DNA of 6,774 nt from Acidobacteriota bacterium (lineage in GTDB: Bacteria; Acidobacteriota; Terriglobia; Terriglobales; Acidobacteriaceae): NCBI GenBank assembly GCA_021810735.1, contig JAJZIF010000207.1:1-6774 (forward strand), written 5' to 3'. Position numbers and translations under genes: made by a program. Of this stretch, positions 1 to 6,774 are shown piece after piece. The notes beneath the pieces are model-generated. The model did no database searches. It had not been told where the DNA came from and saw only the letters and a list, made by a program, of their open reading frames with translations. The number at the start of each line of letters is the position of its first letter. The first letter of the stretch is position 1.

Positions 1-133
1 TGGGATGGCTGCAGGTGGAAGATCGATCGGAATTTTTGGACCATTGCAGATATGAAGAAGAGACGGGCCGATTTTCATTTGGTGAGCGCCAGGAGGGGCC
101 AATTTTTGGAAAGGCTGGTCTCGAGCAAACAAC
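1..133. other. Left edge, no supported gene
   Basis: Plus-strand frame 1 is open from the window edge to a TAG at 184-186 (61 codons, no start needed because it enters from outside). Frame 3 is open to a TGA at 180-182. Neither translation resembles a family I recognise, and both read through the terminator hairpin at 134-161, which argues against their 3' parts being coding. A minus-strand ATG near 112 opens a frame that leaves the window but has no ribosome binding site. This may be the 3' tail of an outside gene or plain intergenic DNA. Confidence 0.2.
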
Positions 134-161
134 AAAAACCCCGCATTTCTGCGAGGCTTTT
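134..161 (-). terminator. Intrinsic terminator after the YfdX-like gene
   Basis: On the minus strand the stem CCTCGCA / TGCGGGG (one G-U pair) closes a GAAA tetraloop and is followed by TTTTTGTTG, a classic rho-independent form. It starts about 34 nt past the stop codon of the YfdX-like gene. On the plus strand the same stem carries a C-A mismatch and a shorter T run, so it is stronger for minus-strand transcripts. Its core closely matches the hairpins at 1125-1152 and 3787-3814. Confidence 0.8.
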
Positions 162-194
162 GTTCGTGTGCTCCAGTCTTGAATAGCCACCGAT

Positions 195-1034
195 TCAATC
201 TGTAATTGGATGTGTGAACCAGCCATTGACTTCATTCCACCATCCATCGATCTTGCTGACAGCGCCGGTATGGTTCTGCGCGATTGTCTGGGAAAGAGAG
301 CTGATCCTCTTGCTCAAGCTTTTTGCTTCGTATGGGCGATGCGCGGAGTGTTCGCTGGCATACTGATCCAGAGTGATGGATGCTTCTTTCAGGGCCGCGG
401 CCGCTTCTGTATAGCGTCCATTCATGATCGCGATCTCAGCCAAACCGAGATTTTCGCGGGCCGCAAGAAGAGGGAACTCAGCCTGAACTCTCATGACCAC
501 GAGTTCATCCCCGATACGATCCAACGAGCTGCTCGCAGCCTGGGGATTGTTGCTGCTCAAGGCGGATTTTGCAGCGTCCAAACGGCTTCTTACCTTGTTC
601 AGATCGAGGCCGACAAACGTGTACTGCGTTCCCGCTGCATCCACCGTGATGGGAGCCGACTTATTGGGTTGCGGCTTGCCATCTTTGCGGGCAGCCAGAA
701 CCGGTCCGAGCACGGATGTGTCGTCCCATTCCCAATATAACGGCACGATCACATGCCGGCTGTTCCCTGGGAGCATTGAGGTGAGCTGATCGCGATACGC
801 CAGCGCTCGGTTAATATGCTCAACAGCGGTTTGCGTCTGGCTTGCCGCCAGAGATTGCCTTGCCTGCTCGACTTGATCAAGGAGGCGAAGCGCCAGATGC
901 GAAGACCGCCGATTGCCTGGCTGGGACGCCGTCTCGGCGGCAGGGCTGCTAGCCCCGGTGTTTCCAGGCGCCGCATTTAGCGCGGACGTTGTCAAAACTA
1001 CACACATTGCAGGCACAATAAATCTCAATTTCAT
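195..1034 (-). CDS. YfdX-like exported helical protein
   Basis: A 279-residue protein. Residues 1-21 look like a Sec signal peptide: basic MKLR, a hydrophobic stretch, then an SALNA-A type cleavage region, so it is probably periplasmic. A Ser/Ala/Pro-rich linker (about 22-44) leads to an all-helical body built of A-rich helix pairs: about 46-90 (LLDQVEQARQSLAA..AVEHINRAL), 143-185 (LNKVRSRLDAAKSAL..LDRIGDELVV) and 186-228 (PLLAARENLGLAEIAI..AAAALKEASITL). Between them is a beta-like stretch (VIVPLYWEW). This pattern, with a second helical block opening on a Pro-Leu-rich segment, resembles the YfdX family, whose members are linked to envelope or acid stress and chaperone-like activity. The assignment is from memory. 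The C-terminus (about 237-275) is amphipathic and Trp-rich (DGWWNEVNGWF). The ATG is preceded by GAGGG at suitable spacing. It is longer than E. coli YfdX (about 210 residues). It could instead be an unrelated TPR-like protein. Confidence 0.6.
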   Translation of the reverse strand: MKLRFIVPAMCVVLTTSALNAAPGNTGASSPAAETASQPGNRRSSHLALRLLDQVEQARQSLAASQTQTAVEHINRALAYRDQLTSMLPGNSRHVIVPLYWEWDDTSVLGPVLAARKDGKPQPNKSAPITVDAAGTQYTFVGLDLNKVRSRLDAAKSALSSNNPQAASSSLDRIGDELVVMRVQAEFPLLAARENLGLAEIAIMNGRYTEAAAALKEASITLDQYASEHSAHRPYEAKSLSKRISSLSQTIAQNHTGAVSKIDGWWNEVNGWFTHPITD

Positions 1035-1081
1035 TGCTTTCCCTCATTTCAACATTGATTCGCGTCCGAAATGCCATTTAA

Positions 1082-1109
1082 TCAATAGCATGCCGGAAAG
1101 TTTCTTCAA
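1082..1109 (-). promoter_or_regulatory. Possible promoter of the YfdX-like gene
   Basis: On the minus strand TTGAAG (1104-1109) and TATTGA (1082-1087) are 16 bp apart, and TGC precedes the -10 like an extended -10 element. They lie about 50 bp upstream of the ATG at 1034. The match is weak and no regulator site is evident. Confidence 0.3.
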
Positions 1110-1124
1110 ACACAATAGCAACAG

Positions 1125-1152
1125 AAAGGCCCCGCATCCCTGCAGGGTCTTT
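1125..1152 (-). terminator. Intrinsic terminator after the restriction gene
   Basis: A 12-pair imperfect stem runs from AAAGGCCCCGCA to TGCAGGGTCTTT around the 4-nt loop TCCC. One position is C-A on one strand and G-T on the other, and a second behaves the reverse way. On the minus strand the stem ends in CCTTTCTG. It lies about 90 nt past the stop of the endonuclease gene and upstream of the YfdX-like gene, so it separates the RM island from its left neighbour. It shares its core with the hairpins at 134-161 and 3787-3814. Confidence 0.7.
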
Positions 1153-1242
1153 GTGGTTTGCGCTGATGAGCAGCGCGCAGTTTGCCATTATTCACAGACA
1201 TCAAGCTGAGATGTGTGGGCCCAAGTTTGCAAAGCGTTCCTA

Positions 1243-1998
1243 CTAATCCTTGACGACCATCTGCTGGGCGATTTGCTTGCCCACAGTTTCCGAAATCTCC
1301 AGCAGCTCATCGTATGTGCTATCATCGCCAATTTTCCCCCAGAATGCGCGTCCAATGAGCAGATCTTCTCCAATTTCGAGGAACTGCTTCGCGTAGTTCC
1401 AAGTGTACGGGGAACCATCTCCATAGGGGTTATATGCCGTGGCACCGTATGCTTCAGCAGGCTCACCGTCTCGAAGAGCTGCAACGCGAAGAATAAATTT
1501 CTTCATTGCCATGCTGGTGTCTTTATTGGGCTGCGGAGTTTTAATCTCGAAATACATCTCTTTATGCGCGTGCGTCAAAATGTACAGGTCGGCACAGACA
1601 TCCAGCGTGTCGCCCCCCGCAGACTGAACGGTACAAACCTCACGGATATCGTTTTTGCGATTGGGTGTCCTCCGCCCAGCGATGTTCAACTGCCTGATGA
1701 TCTCGTCGATGTGTTGTGACGCAGCCGGTTTTATGCGGCCTTTGATTCGATACTGTAGCTCGGCTTGCAGATGATATTGCTGCCCAATTAAGCGACTGAT
1801 TCTTTGCCACCATGAACCGGACCTCGTGGAGAAGGAGCGCTCGGAAAGCCGGATATTGAATAGGGCCGGAAGAAGGCGTGTATGAAAGGGTTTTCCATCG
1901 ACCGCGCGTCTTGTAGCTGCGTTTTCCTCAATGTATCTTGTCAGTTCGCCGATAAGGTAATTGTGAATTGCATCCCTCGTTTTGGTTGTCAAAGGCAT
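1243..1998 (-). CDS. TdeIII-family type II restriction endonuclease
   Basis: Cuts unmethylated double-stranded DNA. TdeIII-type enzymes recognise GGNCC, so this is the predicted target. With the ATG at 1998 the product has 251 residues. Family landmarks seen: KPFHTRLLP (about 36-44), a SFSTRSGS segment followed by AELQYRIKGRI (about 55-89), GRRTPNRKNDI, and late GRAFWGKIGDDSTYDELLEI. A PD-(D/E)XK-like core is visible as D137 (VCADLYI), then E151 and K153 in YFEIKTPQPNKD. An in-frame GTG at 2052 would add 18 residues and overlap vsr by 38 bp. The ATG fits usual family length, with PFH near residue 37, and leaves 16 bp after the vsr stop. Neither start has a good ribosome binding site, so translation may be coupled to vsr. 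It has more AT-rich codons than groEL. No truncation seen. Confidence 0.83.
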   Translation of the reverse strand: MPLTTKTRDAIHNYLIGELTRYIEENAATRRAVDGKPFHTRLLPALFNIRLSERSFSTRSGSWWQRISRLIGQQYHLQAELQYRIKGRIKPAASQHIDEIIRQLNIAGRRTPNRKNDIREVCTVQSAGGDTLDVCADLYILTHAHKEMYFEIKTPQPNKDTSMAMKKFILRVAALRDGEPAEAYGATAYNPYGDGSPYTWNYAKQFLEIGEDLLIGRAFWGKIGDDSTYDELLEISETVGKQIAQQMVVKD

Positions 1999-2014
1999 GT
2001 TGACAGTATGGACG

Positions 2015-2497
2015 CTAGCGATCTTTTCGTGAAGAGTTGCGATTTCTGGCACCCAAGAGGTCGCATACTGTTCTTACGGCAGTGTCCCTGTCCTCGTGTG
2101 ATTTCAAGTCATGTTCCCAAATGCGTAAAGTCCGAATTCCGTCGTCCTTCAATTTTTCGACCGCGACCAGATCGCGGGTCTTGTTTCTCTGCAATTTCGC
2201 GGCCCAAAACCGACTTCTGGTCTTGGGTGTGTGTCCGCAACTTGGACACCCATGCCAAAAGCATCCGTCTACGAATACCGCTAAGCGACGCTTCTGGAAG
2301 AAAAAATCGGGTGTTCCCACGATGTCCTTTCGATGCATCGTCCAGCCACCGATTCCCGCCCGCACCATTGCCATACGGAGCTTTAACTCCGTCGTGCGGT
2401 TTCCCTTGCTACGGATGGCGGCCATGGTTCTCGACCGGTTTTCCCCAACGCCGGAAAAATTGCTGGACCGAAGGACGTTCTTTAGGTATCTTTCCAT
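2015..2497 (-). CDS. Very short patch repair endonuclease (Vsr)
   Basis: Nicks DNA 5' of the T in T:G mismatches made by deamination of 5-methylcytosine, which starts short-patch repair. The 160-residue product has the full family signature: RSRTMAAIRSKGNRTTELKLR (21-41), GTPDFFF with D64 matching the catalytic Asp (E. coli D51), and VDGCFWHGCPSCG (76-88), with F80-W81 as the intercalating aromatics and H82. Then come PKTRSRFWAAKLQRNKTRD and LRIWEHDL (124-131). Asp77 stands where E. coli Vsr has His64, as in many homologues. The 21-residue leader before RSR is slightly long, and no AGGAG-like site precedes the ATG, so a later start is possible. The gene is followed by the restriction gene on the same strand and diverges from the methyltransferase, the usual partnership of Vsr with C5-methyltransferase RM systems. 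Confidence 0.93.
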   Translation of the reverse strand: MERYLKNVLRSSNFSGVGENRSRTMAAIRSKGNRTTELKLRMAMVRAGIGGWTMHRKDIVGTPDFFFQKRRLAVFVDGCFWHGCPSCGHTPKTRSRFWAAKLQRNKTRDLVAVEKLKDDGIRTLRIWEHDLKSHEDRDTAVRTVCDLLGARNRNSSRKDR

Positions 2498-2515
2498 TAG
2501 CAGGAGTTTTTCATG
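2496..2515. promoter_or_regulatory. Divergent vsr/methyltransferase start region
   Basis: Fifteen bases separate the vsr ATG (minus, 2497) from the methyltransferase ATG (plus, 2513). AGGAG at 2502-2506 is the methyltransferase ribosome binding site, 6 nt before its ATG. The CATG at 2512-2515 provides an ATG on each strand. The minus-strand one opens a five-codon frame, MKNSC, ending TAA, whose last A is the A of the vsr ATG (TAATG). Promoters for each direction must lie inside the opposing gene. A weak plus-strand candidate is TTGCTG (2460-2465), 17 bp, then TAGGTA (2483-2488). Confidence 0.6.
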
Positions 2516-3769
2516 GCCACCCGTACTTTGAAAGTAAAAGCACGATCTAGCGCAGACGAGAAGAATTCTAAAACATATCTCTCGTTTTTTTCGGGGGCGA
2601 TGGGCCTTGACATTGGGCTGGAGCAGGCTGGGTTCAAATGCATGGCCCTCAATGAGATTGATCCAGTTGCTTGCTCGACAATCGAGACGAATCTCGGTGG
2701 TGTATTCAAGCGAAGTGTACTACCGACGCTCTATTCTTGCGATATTAGGGAACTCGATGCAGATCATCTATGCAGAGACTTAAATATTGTGCCAAGTGAG
2801 CTGTTTGCCGTGGTGGGGGGGCCGCCATGCCAGGCATTTTCGACAGCGGGCAGACGTCTTGGGTTAAACGACGAACGTGGCAACGTGTTTCTCCATTTTA
2901 TTGACCTGGTTGGGAAACTCCGACCAAAATACGCGATCTTTGAGAACGTCCGAGGGCTACTTTCGTGTCCCCTCACACATCGCCCGCATAACGAGCGCGG
3001 AGACGGTCATGCCTCCCTGACGCCGGCGGAGCTACCGAAAGGAGCACTGCGATACATTCTGTCCTCTTTGGAGCAATACGGCTACCGGGTGACCTTCAAC
3101 CTCTACAATACCGCGAATTTTGGCGTTCCTCAGTTGCGGGAGCGGTTGGTTTTTTTCGCCTCTCGCGAAGGGCGAGAAGTGCCTTTTTTGGTTCCAACCC
3201 ACGATCAACATGCTAGGAACGGTTTAGCTCCATGGATTACTCTGGCGCAAGCGATTTCTAAGCTCCAGGGGGAACCCCACCAGGCAGGTGAGTTTCCTGA
3301 GCGACGGCTGAAGTATTACAGGATGCTGACGGGCGGCCAGAATTGGCGTGATCTGCCCGCAGAATTGCAGCAGGCGGCCATGGGTAAAAGTTGGCATTCC
3401 GGTGGAGGAAAAACCGGTTTTTACAGGAGGCTCGCCTGGGACCGCCCTGCGCCCACGCTGGTCACATCTCCGACGATGCCGGCGACAGATCTTTGCCATC
3501 CGGAATACCTGCGGCCTTTGTCGGTCGAGGAGTATTTAGCGATCCAGACTTTTCCGAGTGGGTTTAAGCTTGCAGGCAAATTGAGTGACAAGTATCGCCA
3601 AGTTGGAAATGCTGTTCCGTGCCACTTTGGCAAAGTTATTGGTGAACACCTTCTGGCCTTTGAGGAAGACCGTTTCGATGCGGGCTATAGCGCCTCGCAT
3701 CGGTTTAGCAGATATTCAGGTACCGACCATCATTCGTGGCAGCAGCCCCAACTCTCATTGGAATTGTAA
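2513..3769 (+). CDS. C5-cytosine DNA methyltransferase (type II RM)
   Basis: Transfers a methyl group from S-adenosylmethionine to C5 of cytosine, protecting host DNA from the partner endonuclease. The 418 residues carry the ordered C5 motifs: I, LSFFSGAMGLDIGLEQAG (23-40); IV, GGPPCQAFSTAGRR with catalytic C106; VI, FENVRG (E144); VIII, FGVPQLRERLVFF (Q207, R209, R211). A target-recognition region (about 220-315) follows, then PATDLCHPEYLRPLSVEEYLAIQTFP (IX, about 323-348) and YRQVGNAVP (X, 361-369). A tail of about 49 residues follows motif X and is rich in His, Ser and Gln. AGGAG sits 6 nt before the ATG. All catalytic motifs are intact, so it is likely active. Specificity cannot be read from the recognition region. 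GGNCC is inferred from the endonuclease next door. The gene converges on groEL. Confidence 0.95.
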   Translation: MATRTLKVKARSSADEKNSKTYLSFFSGAMGLDIGLEQAGFKCMALNEIDPVACSTIETNLGGVFKRSVLPTLYSCDIRELDADHLCRDLNIVPSELFAVVGGPPCQAFSTAGRRLGLNDERGNVFLHFIDLVGKLRPKYAIFENVRGLLSCPLTHRPHNERGDGHASLTPAELPKGALRYILSSLEQYGYRVTFNLYNTANFGVPQLRERLVFFASREGREVPFLVPTHDQHARNGLAPWITLAQAISKLQGEPHQAGEFPERRLKYYRMLTGGQNWRDLPAELQQAAMGKSWHSGGGKTGFYRRLAWDRPAPTLVTSPTMPATDLCHPEYLRPLSVEEYLAIQTFPSGFKLAGKLSDKYRQVGNAVPCHFGKVIGEHLLAFEEDRFDAGYSASHRFSRYSGTDHHSWQQPQLSLEL

Positions 3770-3786
3770 GTCGGTGGCCAACAGGC

Positions 3787-3814
3787 AAAAGCCCCGCAGA
3801 AATGCAGGGCCTTT
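3787..3814. terminator. Bidirectional terminator between methyltransferase and groEL
   Basis: AAAAGCCCCGCA and TGCAGGGCCTTT form a long imperfect stem around a GAAA tetraloop (3799-3802), and weaker pairing may extend it to 3781-3819. It has T runs on both sides (CCTTTG plus, GCTTTTG minus). It lies 17 nt past the methyltransferase stop and 36 nt past the groEL stop, so it can end both convergent transcripts. Confidence 0.8.
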
Positions 3815-3850
3815 GCTGTTTGTATTTGCGCCGAAGGCGAGGTTCGCTTC

Positions 3851-5542
<1,692 letters not shown>

Positions 5543-5556
5543 TCAGATTTCACTCG

Positions 5557-5610
5557 CCCGCCGTGGCGGGAAAATTTTGATGGATCCTATGCGGGTTTTC
5601 CTGAAGGAAA
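5557..5610 (-). promoter_or_regulatory. Two short hairpins in the groES-groEL spacer
   Basis: CCCGCC-GT-GGCGGG (5557-5570) is a perfect palindromic stem, about 30 nt upstream of the groEL start. TTTCC-TGAA-GGAAA (5597-5610) is a 5-bp stem with a tetraloop. Neither is followed by a proper T run on the minus strand. They may stabilise or process the groEL part of the message. Function is unproven. Confidence 0.35.
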
Positions 5611-5623
5611 TCGCGCAGTAATA

Positions 5624-5648
5624 AAGCGTGACCGGGAGGGTCGCGCTT
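5624..5648 (-). promoter_or_regulatory. Hairpin at the groES stop codon
   Basis: On the minus strand AAGCGCGACC pairs with GGTCACGCTT (one C-A mismatch) around the loop CTCCC. The first two A's belong to the groES TAA stop. It is followed by TTATTACTG, too weak for full termination, so a partial terminator or an RNA-processing or stability element is the better guess. Confidence 0.45.
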
Positions 5649-5967
5649 ACTTTTTGTGGAGAATGCCGAGGACTTCTTCTTCCCGCATGATCAGGAAATC
5701 TTCGCCGTCTATCTTGATTTCGGTGCCGGAATACTTGCCAAACAGAACATGGTCGCCTGCTTTCACGTCCAACGGGAACACTTTACCTTCATCGTTCGAC
5801 TTGCCTTTGCCGACGGCGATAATTTCGCCTTCCTGCGGCTTTTCCTTGGCGGAGTCGGGAATAATGATGCCGCCGCGGATGGTTTCGCCCTCTTCGATGC
5901 GGCGAACAACGACACGATCATGCAGCGGCGTCAGAGACGTAGCTACCGTAGATTTTGCACTTGCCAT
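5647..5967 (-). CDS. groES: Co-chaperonin GroES (10 kDa, Cpn10)
   Basis: Forms the seven-subunit lid of GroEL in the cytoplasm. The 106 residues have the family core from [12 protein letters not shown] (12-23), the mobile loop [22 protein letters not shown] (26-47) with the GroEL-contacting hydrophobic triad I34-I35-I36, the conserved [37 protein letters not shown] and the end [10 protein letters not shown]. About ten residues ([10 protein letters not shown]) precede the usual E. coli start. An upstream in-frame ATG at 6024 would add 19 more residues, but AAGGAG lies 9 nt before the ATG at 5967, which settles the start. It is the first gene of the groESL operon. Confidence 0.96.
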   Translation of the reverse strand: MASAKSTVATSLTPLHDRVVVRRIEEGETIRGGIIIPDSAKEKPQEGEIIAVGKGKSNDEGKVFPLDVKAGDHVLFGKYSGTEIKIDGEDFLIMREEEVLGILHKK

Positions 5968-6003
5968 AATACATTTCTCCTTATTTCGCGATTGCGTTTC
6001 AAA

Positions 6004-6032
6004 CCCTGCGGGTTGGCCCTGCAAGATGCGGG
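6004..6032 (-). promoter_or_regulatory. Possible folded element in the groES leader
   Basis: In the predicted leader RNA (about 6082 to 5968) the minus strand reads CCCGCA-TCT-TGCAGGG, then CCAA, then CCCGCAGGG. The central TGCAGG can pair either with the CCCGCA at 6027-6032 or with the one at 6007-6012, so two mutually exclusive hairpins are possible. The core resembles the terminator family in this window, but no T run follows. No known riboswitch or thermometer class is recognised. Confidence 0.3.
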
Positions 6033-6063
6033 TACAGCGTACTTCTTGAAGCTTGCGGGTAGA

Positions 6064-6090
6064 TTAGCACTCCTTGCCCACGAGTGCTAG
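6064..6090 (-). promoter_or_regulatory. CIRCE operator (HrcA binding site)
   Basis: TTAGCACTC, nine bases, GAGTGCTAG: the CIRCE inverted repeat (consensus TTAGCACTC-N9-GAGTGCTAA) with a single mismatch in the outermost base. HrcA binds it to repress groESL and dissociates upon heat or misfolding stress, being itself folded by GroEL. It begins at the -10 box and covers the predicted start point, the expected position for repression. Confidence 0.95.
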
Positions 6091-6117
6091 ATTAGGCCAC
6101 AGGGCGTTGGATGTCAA
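6089..6117 (-). promoter_or_regulatory. Housekeeping-sigma promoter of groESL
   Basis: On the minus strand a perfect TTGACA (6112-6117) is followed by 17 bp and TAATCT (6089-6094). The start point should be near 6082, inside CIRCE, giving a leader of about 115 nt before groES. Confidence 0.88.
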
Positions 6118-6200
6118 GAACTCCTCTCAAATATTAGTGTACGCGACTAAGATTTCTTTCGCGTGGCGCCGATAGGGGTGGAGGCGGAGGCATCTCCAGA

Positions 6201-6650
6201 TTAGAGCGGCTTTCGACATTCAGCCACAAAGAAGACTTTATAGTCGATTTTTACGGATTCAAAGCCGGAGCGCGTCAAGGCACGTCGAATTCCCGGTTCC
6301 GTCTGGAATGTCTCAGTCAGGTTCTTGATTGTCAACTGCTTCCCAGTGGCGTTGACCAGGAGGCTATTGAGCCAGATAAAGCCGCAATAGAGCAAGTCTT
6401 TCAAATTACCTCCTTTGAGAGACTTGATGGCACGCCTTCGGTACATTCTTTTGGAATGGAGCAAAAGCCAAGTCTCACCCCCCGGGGCAAGTACGCGATA
6501 GATTTCGGACAGAGCTGTCGCAATATGCATATAGGGCAATGCGACCCTGCAGACCGCCAGGTCAAAGAAGAGGTCTGGAAACGGTATCTTTTCGCCAACG
6601 CCTATTGCAAGATGAACGTTAGGTTCCGCGCATAAATAAACTGTACAAGT
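6201..6650 (-). pseudogene. 5'-truncated class I SAM methyltransferase
   Basis: The frame from 6650 to TAA at 6201 reads AEPNVHLAIGVGEKIPFPD, LFFDLAVCRVALPYMHI and ALSEIYRVLAPGGETWLLLH, then a C-terminal region ending VFFVAECRKPL. This is the post-motif-I part of a methyltransferase-11 type Rossmann fold: the acidic and FD.VV-like strand, then the RVLxPGG motif. The N-terminal SAM-binding glycine motif is absent. There is no in-frame ATG before the middle of the fold; the first possible starts are TTG at 6539 and ATG at 6533. The frame is bounded upstream by the TAG that ends the transposase. I read it as the 3' remnant of a gene cut by the IS. Substrate unknown. Confidence 0.75.
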
Positions 6651-6774
6651 CTAGCCATGGGAAGGCAGTACGGAATAGTTCCATTCGCCGTGAAACTTTG
6701 CCGGCCTGAGATTGACCTTTGCCAATTCCGAGTCGGACACTTTGATCCCGGTCGGGTATTTCTTGCGGGAAAGC
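6651..6774 (-). mobile_element. ISAzo13-type transposase, C-terminal end
   Basis: The minus-strand frame from 6773 to a TAG at 6651-6653 gives 40 residues. They contain KKYPTGIKVSDSELAKVNLRP and AKFHGEWNYSV, which match the distinctive C-terminus of ISAzo13-family transposases (YPTGIKV..ELA.V.L....FHGEWNYTI). The rest of the gene lies outside the window. The IS end is expected shortly after the stop, about 6620-6650, where the methyltransferase remnant begins. I could not confirm a terminal inverted repeat because the other end is not visible. Confidence 0.78.

Noticed and set aside
1882..2550. 222-codon plus-strand frame across vsr and the restriction gene
   Set aside because: It is antisense to two well-supported genes, has Cys/Arg/Ser/Pro-rich shadow composition and no recognisable domain.
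5557..5578. GC hairpin followed by AAAATTTT as a plus-strand terminator
   Set aside because: No plus-strand gene ends nearby and the stem loop is only two bases, so it is better treated as a feature of the groESL spacer.
5968..6024. N-terminal extension of GroES from ATG 6024
   Set aside because: The added residues are not family-like, and AAGGAG is placed correctly for the ATG at 5967, not for 6024.
6401..6598. 65-codon minus-strand frame overlapping the methyltransferase remnant
   Set aside because: It is out of frame with the clear methyltransferase motifs and is Arg/Cys/Ser-rich without homology.

Overview
The window is a bacterial chromosomal segment, most likely from an Acidobacteriota (Terriglobia-like) genome. 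That guess rests on the overall look of GroEL/GroES (N-terminus [18 protein letters not shown], a GroES with a short N-terminal extension) and on a CIRCE-controlled groESL operon. It comes from memory of family sequences, not from a search.

Layout from left to right. (1) Positions 1-194 hold no gene I can support, but contain an intrinsic terminator for the next gene. (2) 195-1034 (minus) encodes an exported YfdX-like helical-repeat protein. (3) 1243-3769 is a compact type II restriction-modification island: a TdeIII-family restriction endonuclease and a Vsr mismatch endonuclease on the minus strand, and a C5-cytosine DNA methyltransferase on the plus strand. Vsr and the methyltransferase diverge, with only 15 bp between their start codons. 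(4) 3851-6117 (minus) is the groES-groEL chaperonin operon, with a near-perfect sigma70-type promoter overlapped by a CIRCE operator. (5) 6201-6650 (minus) is a 5'-truncated SAM-dependent methyltransferase. It is joined directly to the last 40 codons of an ISAzo13-type transposase that runs off the right edge.

How the parts work together: the methyltransferase should protect host sites as 5-methylcytosine, and the endonuclease cuts unprotected DNA. Vsr repairs the T:G mismatches that arise when 5-methylcytosine deaminates. TdeIII-family enzymes are known for GGNCC, so that is the predicted but unproven specificity. GroES and GroEL form the general folding chamber under HrcA/CIRCE heat-shock control. 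The RM cassette sits between ordinary chromosomal genes and beside an IS-damaged gene, which fits an accessory insertion next to a housekeeping operon.

The most notable non-coding structure is a family of three related terminator hairpins (core CCCCGCA-N4-TGC). They lie at 134-161, 1125-1152 and 3787-3814 and close every transcription unit except groESL's upstream side. A related core recurs in the groES leader. I found no clearly new gene system. The unusual points are the regulatory arrangement at the vsr/methyltransferase divergence, the repeated terminator family, an approximately 11-residue insertion in GroEL near its lower hinge, and the IS-gene junction.
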